Source: Coriolopsis trogii (lineage: Eukaryota > Basidiomycota > Agaricomycetes > Polyporales > Polyporaceae). From it: a stretch of DNA of 64,000 nt. The stretch lies in contig JAHYIO010000004.1 of assembly GCA_020543525.1 (NCBI GenBank), forward strand, positions 434,001-498,000. Reading direction: 5' to 3'. The notes beneath the pieces are model-generated. The model was not told the DNA's origin and did no database searches. It saw only the letters and a program-made list of their open reading frames with translations. The translations under genes and the position numbers were made by a program. Shown in pieces: positions 10,903 through 21,661 of this stretch (position 1 is its first letter; every line of letters begins with the position of its first letter).

Positions 10903-12053
10903 CTAATGAGAGAATGTGTAGCTCTGCTGAGTGGGGGCTGAAGCTCGAGGATATATCAGCAGTTTGGGGTGAATGCGGTAACGTGCCCCTCGACGCAACA
11001 CCAATCACTGAGTTTGCCTGCTTGCATAGGGTCTATGTCACACGTTTCCAAGCTTGTACTGAAGTTCAGCGAATACTGAAGCAGGTGAGCGACCGAGGCC
11101 CAACGGATATTGGAGAAGTCGGGACAGACCCTCTTCTTCGCAATACATGGCTGCACCTCGCCGTAGGCCGCATGTTAGTCATCATCGCAGTGCAGTGTAT
11201 CCGGCTTCGCAAAGTTTTGGGCTGCAATCGTCAACATAAGTTTGGATTCTCAGATGTCTGCTGCGGATGCAACTTGCCTATTCCGATTTCGAAGTCCTGT
11301 CAACGAAGTTGCAACATGCTTCATCCATGATGCTCCTGTGGGACCATTCCCGGGTAGGCTTGGATTCTTCGCCGCTCAAGAGGCTGGAGTGATCGGCGCC
11401 GTCGAGAGTGGTAGTGGTAGTGGCAGGAACAGCCGGAGAGGCGAGCTGCCTTAGGTCCTTGAAGCACTTCACCCAGGAAGCGATGTGCTAATCGTTCCAG
11501 AGGTAGAAGCGATTGACCTCGCTATATGCGATTGTAGTCTACAAATCTGCGCCGCGTCTCCTGTCGCATGTACGTCAGTAGTTGCGTATTTTCTGCAGTA
11601 GATATTAGGAGCCTTTTACACGTTGGCGCTCCCCGATGCAATGCTTTGGAAGAGTGCTCACATGTCATAAGGAATAACTATGTCAGACATCGATAGCCAA
11701 GACTACATTTCCGTCTAGTGAGCCTCACGGTGGGGAAGCACTGGCAGTTCGCCGGGTATCGACATACCTATCGACTTCAGAACAAACGTTTATCATTCTC
11801 ACATCCGAAAGACTAGCTCTGTCAGTATTCAGTATCATGCATATGTTGAAGTGAAACCTACCGACTGCCCCTATAGTTCATCCGTGGTGACAATGTCGCT
11901 TATCGAGCTGAGGTTGGCAGTGTCACTGCCGTCGCACGCTAAAGTAAGTCGAGATTCAGATGATTTGGTCAGAGAAACGTACATTTACTTGGAGAATAAA
12001 CCATCTACATAATGGCGACGGGGACAAGCAGAGGAAGAGTGTCAAAATGAGAA
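10903..12053. other. Mostly noncoding; possible 5' exon of the coiled-coil gene
   Basis: Contains the candidate upstream exon 11044..11150 (minus strand) preceded by a branch-like TGACTAAC. The rest, up to the CMD-like gene, shows no supportable gene. Confidence 0.4.
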
Positions 12054-13510
12054 ATGGACCAATTTGATTGGTCAAATCTTCGCGCGTGCTCACACGAAGC
12101 GCCCATGGACGTGTTAGGCAACTTGAAGATAGACTCGAGCGCGCAAGTGGGTTTCAACCTCTCTCGCCCATTCGCTACGATGGATGCTTACTATACTTCC
12201 CCCACAACGTCGACATGGTCGGACACCTACCCTCCGCTGTAAGGCAGCTCCTCACACGACGCACTCCACACCCTCGCATGCCTCCTCGGTACTCTGAACT
12301 TCATTCAGTGCTGACTAGCACCTTGCGCGACGCGAAGCTTAGGAAAGTGGAACGAGGCTGGTTGACTTTGACGGTAAGTGAGCGTTGCCCCTGCGAGTAG
12401 GAAATGTCAGGGTCCCAGCTAACCTCACACTCAACCTACTTCATCGGGGCCTTCTACCCCGTTCAAGACCTGCACGCTGCTCACTACGAACACGCCATCG
12501 GCGATCGGTAACGTGTACAGGCTCGCAACACGAGACGATTCTCAAAGCCCATCAACCCGGGAACAGCTCCAGGCGAAACTGGATAAAGCCGCGGTTATGC
12601 GCGAGTCTGCCTTGAAGAGCATCATATTCATCGGAGTTCCTCGGGTGAGTACGACCCGTGAGTGCTAGGCCCATGAGATGCATCTCTTGAACCCCAAACT
12701 TAAGTCGTATCTAGGTCTCCCTCTCCCTCTCTTGCTTGCAGGGAGCGATGGAAGATGACGTCAGAGACAACCTCCGACAGACTGCCAAGAGGTCAGCGTG
12801 CAATATCACACCGTGAACATGAATCGCTGATACAGTATGAATCACGCTTGTCGCGGTGAAACCTAACTATCACACCACACTCCCTTCAGAGTGCTCACAG
12901 CTGCTAACGTCGACGAGATTGTGGCACGCGGGAATGCGCTAGGTCATTCAATTTACGAACCTCACACAGAGGAGGTCATACACAAGCTGAGGACACTGCA
13001 CCCCGATTTCATCGGTAAGTCATCTATTCGCCAGTATATACTCGTCCTCAAATTTTCTTTCCTTCTCATCTTGTCGTCATTCCCGTTCACTGTTCTCCCA
13101 TATAATATCGAGCACGCTATGGATCGTCCCTCCGAGTCTCCATCATGCTCCGACTGACACTCCCAACCCTTGCAGAATTCATCATACAAATGTACGGCAC
13201 CCTTCTCGCACCCCTACCAGAGGGCGACGCGGAGCAAGGCAACCTCAGCCGCGCGTTGTGCTCGGTCGTCGGCACGGCATGCCTACGCGCTGAGGGCGGC
13301 GTCGGTCCCCTGCTGTGGGGTCACGTCCTGGGACTTCTCAAGGCACGGAACGTTCCCGGCTTGAGCGCAGAGGACTATTGGCTCGCATCAGACGAGGGTG
13401 CTGAGTGGGTGATCCGGACTGTCGACCAGATCCTCGACGTAGTCAAGCCGGAATTACGAGAAGGCTCCGTTCCTGAAGGCCCTGTCGGAGCTTTGACTGA
13501 CCTGTTGTAG
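12054..13510 (+). CDS. AhpD-like / carboxymuconolactone-decarboxylase-superfamily protein
   Basis: Seven exons join in phase: 12054..12238, 12319..12373, 12419..12507, 12548..12644, 12742..12791, 12890..13014, 13176..13510, giving 311 residues. Motifs that recall fungal AhpD-like helical proteins: FIGAFYPVQDLHAAHYEHAI, VMRESALKSIIFIGVPR, DEIVARGNALGHSIYEPHT and a final NLSRALCSVVGTACLRAEGG...WGHVLGLLKA helix pair. In this superfamily many members are peroxidase/decarboxylase-like; a CxxC redox pair is not evident here, so a catalytic role is doubtful. The last four exons are secure. The first two are less so: an alternative start at about 12213 (MVGHLPSAV...) without the first intron is also open. 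Intron 3 is only 40 nt. Confidence 0.68.
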
Positions 13511-13660
13511 TGGTGTTTGTATGATTACTGTTGGGACATTACGAGTGTGTATAGCAATCGTGATCAATGCTCTTACATGGTTCAGAGGACTAGTGTACTT
13601 TTCGAGGACGATATCTGACATTCTACGCATTACACGGTCATTCGCACTACACTACTAACA

Positions 13661-15032
13661 TTACATCCCAAGCCCTACACCGGATGTATTTGCCTGCGTC
13701 TTCACAGACGCATTCGACTCCAGATCGGCCGCTGGTAGTTCAATGGGTCGGACGAGCGTGGCAAAAGATGGCATCGTGGAGGCGGTAGAAATCACCGGAG
13801 GCGTGTCTGAGAACTGTTGATGAGCCAAGTCTGGGATGGGCTGTTTGCGAGCGATTTTAATGACGATGAACGAGAACACAATGCCCTATAATTGGCATAA
13901 ACAAAGACTTTAGATGAGAAGAATGATCAACAAGAACTCACAATGATTTGCGGAAACACAGTGAGGCAGGCGACGAACCCGATGTTCGGGCTGATAAATA
14001 GTGTCACCAGGAGAGCTATTGAAGCAGTCGAGTAGATGGCAGCCGATTGGATAATCGCCTCGAAAACGGCGTGATAATGAGAAATCACGAATTGAACTCG
14101 GCCGCGCCATCCACCGTGCATCTGAATGAGGTTGTTGGATCGCAGAATGCGCCACATTATTAGGGCTTCAGAGGGTGAGTTATCCAACATGACCTTGGTT
14201 TGCCTTATATGAGTTACGACGTACCAGTGCTGAGCATATTTGTGATAAAAGAGAGCCCAAAAAAGACAAGCAGAAAGACGAGCGGAGCTAGTGCACGGCT
14301 CAAGTACCCGCCAACTGTGATCCAATCACCAATCAGCTTCATATCGAGAGTCTCTCTACAGCAATATTCAATTCCTACCTGCATCGAAGAAGAACAGCAG
14401 TATCGGGACTATCAAAACCCGACGTGAGCGGCCCCACACAATGAACATTCGATATATCTGTGTAGTACCATCAGTATTCTCCCTTGCGTAGCACCTTCAT
14501 GTGCAGTATTGAGCTCACCATAAAGCCATCGCCTATGAGAGTCTGTGTAACATAGATGTAGAACTGAGCGACGCTTGCTCTTGAACCGAAGATGTCAGAT
14601 GCATCCAGCCCGTCGGATATGGATTCCAGGCTAAGTTGACCGCTTCCTGCGAACCCGAGTAGTATGACATGAATAGTCAATGCGAGATGCTGCAGGATTG
14701 TCATTACAAAAGTCAGGGAGCAACAGTAATAACGAGCGTACCGCAGTTGCGAGGATAAACATTAGCGTGAGTGCGGCGAGGATGATCTTGTTACGTCGGG
14801 TGATGGTGCAATATTGATGCCCACGGATTAGTCGCGAGAAACCGAGAATATACGTCACAACAAAAATTCCGTAGAAGGCCGATTCCAGGAATAGCGCAAC
14901 AATACGTGCATTGATGAGGTCATGCACGACCATGACCTAGTTTGGCTCGTCAGTGAATATATGGGCGGATGCACAACTGAACAGTCAACTCACGCCGTAT
15001 GAGTCCAGATGTAGGTTATCAGAATCGGACAT
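13661..15032 (-). CDS. Multi-pass membrane protein, YVTQTLIGD family, copy C
   Basis: Exons 14994..15032, 14742..14936, 14519..14689, 14379..14457, 14225..14314, 13942..14165 and 13661..13885 give 340 residues. Exon lengths 39/195/171/79/90 equal copy B, and the residues at each junction align (MSDSDNLHLDSYG, then a helix with VALFLESAFYGIFVVTY). YVTQTLIGDGFM closes exon 3, IYRMFIVWG opens exon 4, and the last exon begins GIVFSFIVIKIA as in copy B. The C-terminal tail is polar and unlike that of copy B. It converges with the CMD-like gene with only about 150 bp between stop codons. Predicted receptor-like membrane protein; ligand unknown. Its closeness to copy B suggests a fairly recent duplication with later insertion of the intervening genes. 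Confidence 0.85.
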
Positions 15033-16218
15033 AGCGAACAGATGGAACCCAGGTGAGGTGTAGCGGGAGGAGAGTAAGTAAAGAGGGAGTGAGGAGCTCT
15101 CGAGTCGTAGCAGCCTGAGACCACTACATAGGTAGCAGCAAAAGGTGCACTGCTATATCGGACCGAATAGTGGAAGCTCTCACAGGCTGTCACTACGAGA
15201 CGTGGCACCGCACCTCGTCACGGAGCTTGAAGACGCCGTGAGCCCCTCATGCATTGTAGTCTTACACACATGATGCTTCCAGACCTTCTATGGAGACATG
15301 AAGAAGAGCGACACGAGCTTCTCAAGATAGGCACAGCCATCAGCTCAGCATCAACATCACATCGCAGATGGATATATTCTGAATGTGAGACTTACTAGGG
15401 TCATAGAGAATAAAGATGGCGTGTTCGTGCTCGAGAGCGGTATTCAACAACTGAAGGTGTCGCTGTTGTAGGTCTGAGATGACCAACCTTGCGCCTGCCG
15501 CTCGATCACACTGTATTTGTAGTCACCGTACGGCCTCCGCAGCACGACGAAGCCATTGCGCCCATCTTCCCATCATCCGAGTCGACTGCCAAACCTTATT
15601 GGACGAGAGTCTGACGCCCGCAGGACGCATGCCCCATCCTTCTACACAAGAACTGGGATGTTGGCCATTGCGTGGAGATGGTTGATGTATAGAACTCGAA
15701 GGCGATGGTCCCATGACAACGTGTTCTACAAACTATCAGGCAGAACACGAGCATCACCTGCAGGCAGAGTTTATTCCCGTCATCAATGACTCGAGCAGAA
15801 GCCCCTTTATCCAGGAATGAGTATCAGCTTGCCGTCGCCACAAATCCGATGACTACTCCTGTACTCACCTGACAGATCATCATCGTGACCCTGGCTGTTT
15901 GGCTGATCCTTGGTCGCGCTCTCCGCAACTGGGGAACGCGGATGTTCGGGTCCTTATGGCTCGTTGAACCCCCGAACTGACGGATGGCGCTGTCGCGCAA
16001 TCTGCAGTACAGTCTGCGAGGGTTCAGCAGTTACTGTGTATTGCTGAATCGTATCGAAGCGGTATGAGACCTCACGCCAAGCGAGCACGCACTTGGATCC
16101 AAATATTAAAAGCCAAACGATAGCGTCTCGACGAAGGGATGTCTCTCTGAGAGCCTCACGTGCAGAGGGTTCAAAAGAGAAAACGTGCATCGCTCGTCTA
16201 CGACCAGACTACATGAGT
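15033..16218. other. Intergenic, promoter of copy C plus 3' flank of secreted gene A
   Basis: About 1.2 kb. Contains only short frames lacking splice-supported continuation. No tRNA, repeat array or family relic recognised. Confidence 0.5.
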
Positions 16219-17280
16219 TCAAAGTTCACCGGACAAGGCCAGCGCGGCCTGAGCCTGGTACAATCCGATGAGCTGTATCATGGCCAAGTTCAACTGTTCG
16301 ATGGTACCGGTCTCGAAGGACGTGACCGTCGTCGTTGGGGCAGAAGATGTAGATGAAGCCGATACCACCGACGAGCTCGACGCGCTCCACTGCTCCTGCT
16401 CCTGCGACTGCAACTGCAACTTCGACTTCGAGCTCGCCGCACTCTCGGTAGGGGTCACGCTCGTGCTGGAGTCGGTATGCGACGTCGACGTGTGCCGTGT
16501 AGTAGAGGGCTCCCCGGGCGTGGTCGCGGGGGGAGCCTCATGATGAGTGGTCGTAGTATGCTTCGTCGGCGTGGGCGCGGGCGGGGCAGGCTTCGGCTCT
16601 GGGTCAGGCTTCGGCTCCGGGTCAGAATCGGCCCCAAACCACCACGTCCCGAACACCTCCCCAATGGTCGAAGCGCCCCCGGGTTCGGTGATTTTGTCGA
16701 AGAGACTGGGGGAGAGATCAATCATTCCGACTTGGCAGCTCATGCACTAGTCATGTCGTATACCCGTATGTTAAATCGAGAACATGTAGGGAGGCTGAAG
16801 GGAAGGGGCGTACCTCGTCGGTGACTTTGGCCACGGCCGTTTTACCATTGTACTGCAGAGTGACCATGTCTCCGCAGTGCTTTCCGTTCGCAAATTGCTA
16901 CGGAGCCATGTTCTTCGAGGTCAGGACAACGCTGTCACATCACAAGTATGCTCTCTGCTCACCTCGACCCCGAGAGCAATGATCTTCCGATCCTAGGAGG
17001 TCAACACTGCCAAGGCATATATCAAGGAGAAGACGAAGGAACGCACAGAATCGCTATCATGATCGTAGCCCCCGCACGCATTCTGCCCCACCGCGTAGTT
17101 CGTGAAGCGCGCGTTGTCGTAGCGCTTCAACAGATGGTTGCCTCGCTGGGTCACTGTTGCTGAGTGACGAAATCCGCTATCAGCCCGTTTGAGGCCGTGC
17201 GAGTCGTCTGCGGACACCGCGGTAAAGAACAAAGTAGCTGAAACGACAGTAAGAGCACAAAGAGTGTGGAGGGTCAACAT
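16219..17280 (-). CDS. Secreted RlpA/barwin-like double-psi beta-barrel protein A
   Basis: Exons 17047..17280, 16963..16992, 16814..16897 and 16219..16746 give 291 residues. A signal peptide is plain (MLTLHTLCALTVVSATLFFTAVSA), followed by a Kex2-type dibasic site (LLKRYDNARF). The barrel domain, about residues 65-160, carries the family landmarks: ARFTNYAVGQNACGGYDH, IIALGVEQF, HCGDMVTLQYNGKTAVAKV, then CMSCQVGMIDLSPSLFDKI and a GEVFGTWWFG strand. Four Cys are placed as in expansin-like/RlpA-like fungal proteins. A Pro/Thr/Ser-rich, probably O-glycosylated linker follows, ending in a conserved 30-residue hydrophobic tail (TIEQLNLAMIQLIGLYQA). No cellulose-binding module is visible. Likely an extracellular or wall-associated protein; catalytic activity is not expected from the fold alone. 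Tandem partner is at 17945. Confidence 0.85.
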
Positions 17281-17944
17281 ATCTGATGTCGACGCTGGGT
17301 GGGCAGGAAGGGAGAGACTGCAGGTGGTGGGGATGCGAGGCGTGCAGTCCGTAAGGAAAATAAAGGGGAATGAAGACGCTGCAATCGGACCCACGTCCAA
17401 TACACCGGTGAATGATGGAGCAAGAGATATAGGATGCGAACATCGAGGCCGTGCTCGTCCGTAGATGCCATCCAGGTATATGATTGCATGGGGCCGAATA
17501 AACCCTTGTTGTACGCACCGATGGGGCCAGAGCTCGAGCGGCTCGTCCAGCACAGGGGTATGACAGACGACAGCACATACCTCATATGAGCACAAAGCAA
17601 GCTCGCGAGCCGTTTGCAGGATCGCAGAAGACAGATGGGGGCACGATCGAATGCAGTACCACGAAAACGCCATGGCACCATCCATTGATCACGTACATCT
17701 GTGAGAGTAAGACTCGCTCAGCAAAAGGAAACCAAGATACCCAGGGGAGAATCAGAGAATACAACATGGAGGAAAGCGACTAGCACTCTGCGAGCATCAA
17801 TAAGGCGACGGAGAACTGCGAGGATCGACCGACGGAGGATACGACGAGCGCTCCCATGAGCAATGGGCGTTGTCGAGACGATCTAGACGCCCCATCTATC
17901 ACTGCTGTCTTCAACCGCCACCCGATCTCAGCGCCAGCGTGGAC
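17281..17944. promoter_or_regulatory. Upstream region of secreted gene A
   Basis: 664 bp between the two tandem secreted genes on the minus strand. It must hold the promoter of gene A and the 3' end of gene B. A long minus frame (to 17685) merely extends the first exon of gene A upstream and is not supported as coding. Confidence 0.5.
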
Positions 17945-18923
17945 TCAAGCATCAGTCAGCGACGCCTGTTCGGCCTCGTACAGGCCGATGAGTTGGAGCA
18001 TGACCAAATTGAATTGGTTTATGTTGCCGGCGTCGAACGAGGTCACGGTCGCGGTCGGCGCGGATGACGTGGTGATGGACGGAGTCGGGGTCGTGCTGCT
18101 CTCGAGGCTCGACGTCGTAGAGGAGTGCTTCTCGGACGTCGTGCTGGTGGAGGCGTGCGTGGATTTCGACGAAGTGTGCGTGCTTGAGTGCTTCTTGGAC
18201 GTGGAAGACGTCGTGGGAGGGGAGTCGTGATGCGTGCTCGTGTTGTGCTTCTTCGTCGTCGTCGGCGTGGGGTCTGGCTTGGGCTGTTCATCGGCGCCCC
18301 ACCACCACGTTCCCCAGACCTCTCCGATGGCAATGTAGCCTCCGGGCTCCGTCAGGTAGTCGAATAGCCCCGGGGAGAGATCGATCCATCCGACGTAGCA
18401 ATTTTCGCACTGATCATCCGTCACTGGTTCAGCTTCAAAGTGCGTTCTCATCAGGGAGGAGCGCACCTCGTCGGTGACCGCAGCTACGGCCGTCTTCCCC
18501 TTATACTGAAGGGTCACCTTGTCACCGCAGTGCTTTCCGTTCTCGAATTGCTATTGATACGGTGTGTTCTACCTCCAGATCGCTTAGACATGGATGAGCT
18601 TGCACTTACTTCGATGCCGAGGGCAATGATCTACGGAGCCGACGCCGTCAGTACGATGGAAGCAGCAAAGAGGGGTACAGGCGCACAAAGTCATCGCGAT
18701 GGTCAAAGCCACCACAGGCGTTGATCCCGACCTCGAAGTTCGTGAACGGAGCGTTATCGTAACGCTTGGAGAGACGATGGTCTCGCTGGGTGATGTTGAC
18801 TGCTTGATGACGACGTCCTACATCTGCCCGACGGTGGGCGTGCGAGCCGTCTGCAAGAGCAAACACAGACGCCAGAAGACCCGAAACGAGCGTGGCACAG
18901 AAAAGACGGTAGAAAGCAAACAT
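17945..18923 (-). CDS. Secreted RlpA/barwin-like double-psi beta-barrel protein B
   Basis: Exons 18687..18923, 18610..18630, 18467..18550 and 17945..18409 give 268 residues. The start at 18923 gives a signal peptide (MFAFYRLFCATLVSGLLASVFA); an upstream in-frame Met at 18980 would bury it. After a dibasic site (LSKRYDNAPF) come the same barrel landmarks as in gene A: NFEVGINACGGFDH, IIALGIEQF, HCGDKVTLQYKGKTAVAAV, CENCYVGWIDLSPGLFDYL and GEVWGTWWWG. The Ser/Thr/His-rich linker has diverged fully from gene A, whereas the C-terminal tail (INQFNLVMLQLIGLYEA) is conserved. The second exon is only 21 nt (30 nt in gene A). The third intron (57 nt) is stop-free and in phase, so intron retention would still give a full-length protein with a 19-residue insert in the barrel. 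Confidence 0.85.
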
Positions 18924-19766
18924 GTTGCTGATGTCGGAGCTGTAAGGACTGACGGGGTCAAATCGGTGCGCCTGAAGCACTAGGATGGTGGTCGAGAGGA
19001 AAGAAAGAAAAGACGTTGGAAATACGCCTCCGAGACGCGTTCGGCCTTACTCATGACTTGATGGAAGACGAGATGAGAACGTCCGTAAAGAAGCCGTGGA
19101 CGCCGTCCTCAATTGGGGGCATGTGCCTTGATCGAAATGAGAACAAGGTGTTTACATAGCCGTGCGCTGCGGCACTGCTCCAACGCACCCACTGTCCTCC
19201 GTCCGGTTCTCAAGGTAACTTGATGGACGTTGAGACCGCCGGCGAGGCTGTGTTCTGGACCTAGGGAATTTGTCGGCTTCTCGTGATTAGTATGGCGGAT
19301 GGACCGCGGATTCATCGCAGCTGCTGTTCCTGTGTGATCAATTAAACAATAATACTGTGTCCGAAATGCTCACAGACAATGCCGCATATCGTTGAATCAT
19401 ATGCTGAGGTGCTGGAGATAGCCTGAAAGCACCAAAGAATAGATGATGGAGCTAGTCGACTTGACAGAGTCGACGGCCTTGCAGAGCGGTGCAGACTCAG
19501 GATTGTCACTGCGTGTGAACGCATTTCGGAAGTTCCCGTCGGAAATGCCCGGACCGGTGGCTGGCAGACAGCGTAGCACAGAATCAAATATTGCAATACC
19601 CATCGCGTTGTTCCTTCTCTCCTCCACCCACAAGCCTGTCTCGTTTTCCGTTCTCTATGCTGTCGATTTACGACCAGAAGATGGGCGCCCTTTATTTTCC
19701 CCGTCAGCCGCGGATGACATATCAAGCAGCAAGAAAGGCAAGGAACCACGACCCGCAGTCTGATGC
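18924..19766. other. Intergenic
   Basis: Promoter side of secreted gene B and unassigned DNA. A minus frame at 19397..19633 is open but has no recognisable features. Confidence 0.45.
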
Positions 19767-19859
19767 AGCATCGTTCTCGCTACGCAAGATATGGAGCTTA
19801 AGGTCTACGGCGGGCTAGTAGCGGATCACTTGCCCGCGCTGAAGAGGTTGTTTGCTTAG
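19767..19859 (+). pseudogene. BTB relic 1 (BTB strand-helix fragment)
   Basis: Translating + from 19767 gives SIVLATQDMELKVYGGLVAD followed by HLPALKRLFA and a stop. This matches the core of the family BTB domain (for example VILVARDVEFRVYGAFLAKH in BTB-3). The upstream FW-x-DG segment is out of frame or lost, and nothing family-like follows the stop. A decayed fragment. Confidence 0.55.
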
Positions 19860-20632
19860 ATGCGCCCGTACGTCTCGCCTCTCGTCCCGTACAGCGGTCA
19901 AGAAGACCCATATTCTTTCATTGTGTTCTCGGGCACTACCGATGGTAGCGAGTACGCGCTATACTGAGAGGCAACGTGAGTGGGATGACAAGTGGCCCTT
20001 TGAATGCTGAAGCTAAATAGGCATGCGTCAGACTATTCTCCTCACAGAACCCCCATACCAGTTTCTGAAGAGCCATCATTCTTATAAGTTCGGATACTCA
20101 ACGTATCAAAGACCTCTTTCAGGACACGGACAGCCTCCTATTCTCTGACCGCCGTTATAGGCTGAGTGTCACTCTCCTTATTTGTCTACGCTGATTCTAT
20201 CTCATCTACATGCAATATATTTTGTCCACAAGGAGTGTGCACGTTTATCCACTTGGCGGCGTATCCCCGCTTGCTCGGTCACACAAGTTGTGGATAAGCT
20301 CGCGGACCCAATCCTTAGATACGGTGTGACGTTTTCGGTCGTACGCGACGCTGGAGAGACTGCCTGAAGACACTGGGCCATGTCCTCTGTCTCCTAGCTC
20401 GAAACACGGTATCCCTATCGAAGAGGAAAGTGTCGAGCAGCTGGTGCCTGAAGGGCAACGATAGGTGCGTCGTACGAAATGATCGTGGGCACCACTTTCT
20501 ACCACTGCTCAAGACCTGCTTGCGCTTCTCGTGACCGCGTGTGCACCACACCGACTCTTGTCCTTCAACTGCCACCTTTAATCATCGAGGTCTCGAGAGC
20601 TCGTATCTTGCTTTACAACAACACCCAGTGGC

Positions 20633-20937
20633 ATGTCAGAATCCGATATCAATGTTCTCGTGTGTCGTTTCCATCTGTCATCTGTCTGTGAGCCGACTGA
20701 TCATATTTCCGGTCTACACCTTCGTCAGGTTTCTCATCCATCGTCGATGTCCCTTCGAGACCATCCACTGCCAGATCGAGCCATACCCAGGCTAGTGAAG
20801 ACACCTCGAAGACGGTTGTTCTCCCTGCTATAAAGCGAGACGATGACTTTTGGTTCGCAGACGGGACGATCGTCCTGATTGCGCAGGACGTTGCTGTCAC
20901 AGTCCACTGGTCGTCTTGGTACGAACGTTCCTCGTAA
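20633..20937 (+). pseudogene. BTB relic 2 (N-terminal half)
   Basis: ATG 20633 opens MSESDINV, followed by a plausible intron ending TCGTCAG at about 20728, then a frame running to a stop at 20935. That frame contains AIKRDDDFWFADGTIVLIAQ at about 20827-20890, a near-perfect match to the start of the family BTB domain (ALKRDEDFWYEDGTVILVAR in BTB-3). Identity is lost after DVAVTVHW and the frame stops. The BTB helices, BACK-like block and Cys module are absent downstream, so this is a truncated copy. Confidence 0.7.
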
Positions 20938-21661
20938 TGGTTCAATGAGACATTGCTCAAGTCAGTTTGTATCGTGAAGATTACGTTTCTTGGAATGCTC
21001 CATAGCGTTGCTTGTCAATCATCACCGGATGTGCATGCCCGTCATCGGACCATCCGTCGTACTGGTATTCGAATCCACATTACAAGCATCCAGTCCACAC
21101 GGTCTGCGCCGTGAATGTCCGGGTCGCTCTACTTGACTGCCTTTGACGGTACCAGTCGAGGATGTCGCCAGGGTCCTCACAAACCATATCGTCATTACGC
21201 ATTATCCCCGAACGGCTCTTATTTTACTTCAGCGCCGCGCGTAGGGGTATCTCATGCTACAAATGAGTCGATTACGCCGCGAGGATGGGGCGGCAACGCA
21301 AGCGCGAACTATACCTAAAACAATCCAGTATGTTGCAATCTTCAATATCAACCCAACTAGAGCCTCGAGAAGTGAACTCTGACGATACGCGGGTGACATC
21401 GGTATTTATATATAGGTGCGTTCATACCACTTCGTCTCGGCGTGATGCATTGATATCTCGGTCGTGGTAGCCTTGTTTGAATGGGTAGCTAAATGCGCGC
21501 CTCTACACATGCTAGCAGGTACGCTCGCGGGCATGAGCGGGTGAACACCACAAGTATGGACACTGAATGTTTCAGTTCACGATGATGCCTCCCAGATCCG
21601 TCAACCTGAGGGCGGCAGGTATAAATGGGACCCTTGGGCTCCGATATGAGGGCCCTGTACC
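20938..21661. other. Intergenic, P450 promoter side
   Basis: Unassigned sequence after BTB relic 2. No further BTB similarity is seen; the last 100-200 bp should hold the P450 promoter. Confidence 0.45.

Noticed and set aside
16993..17685. 230-codon minus frame starting upstream of secreted gene A
   Set aside because: The extra N-terminal residues would mask an evident signal peptide starting at 17280.
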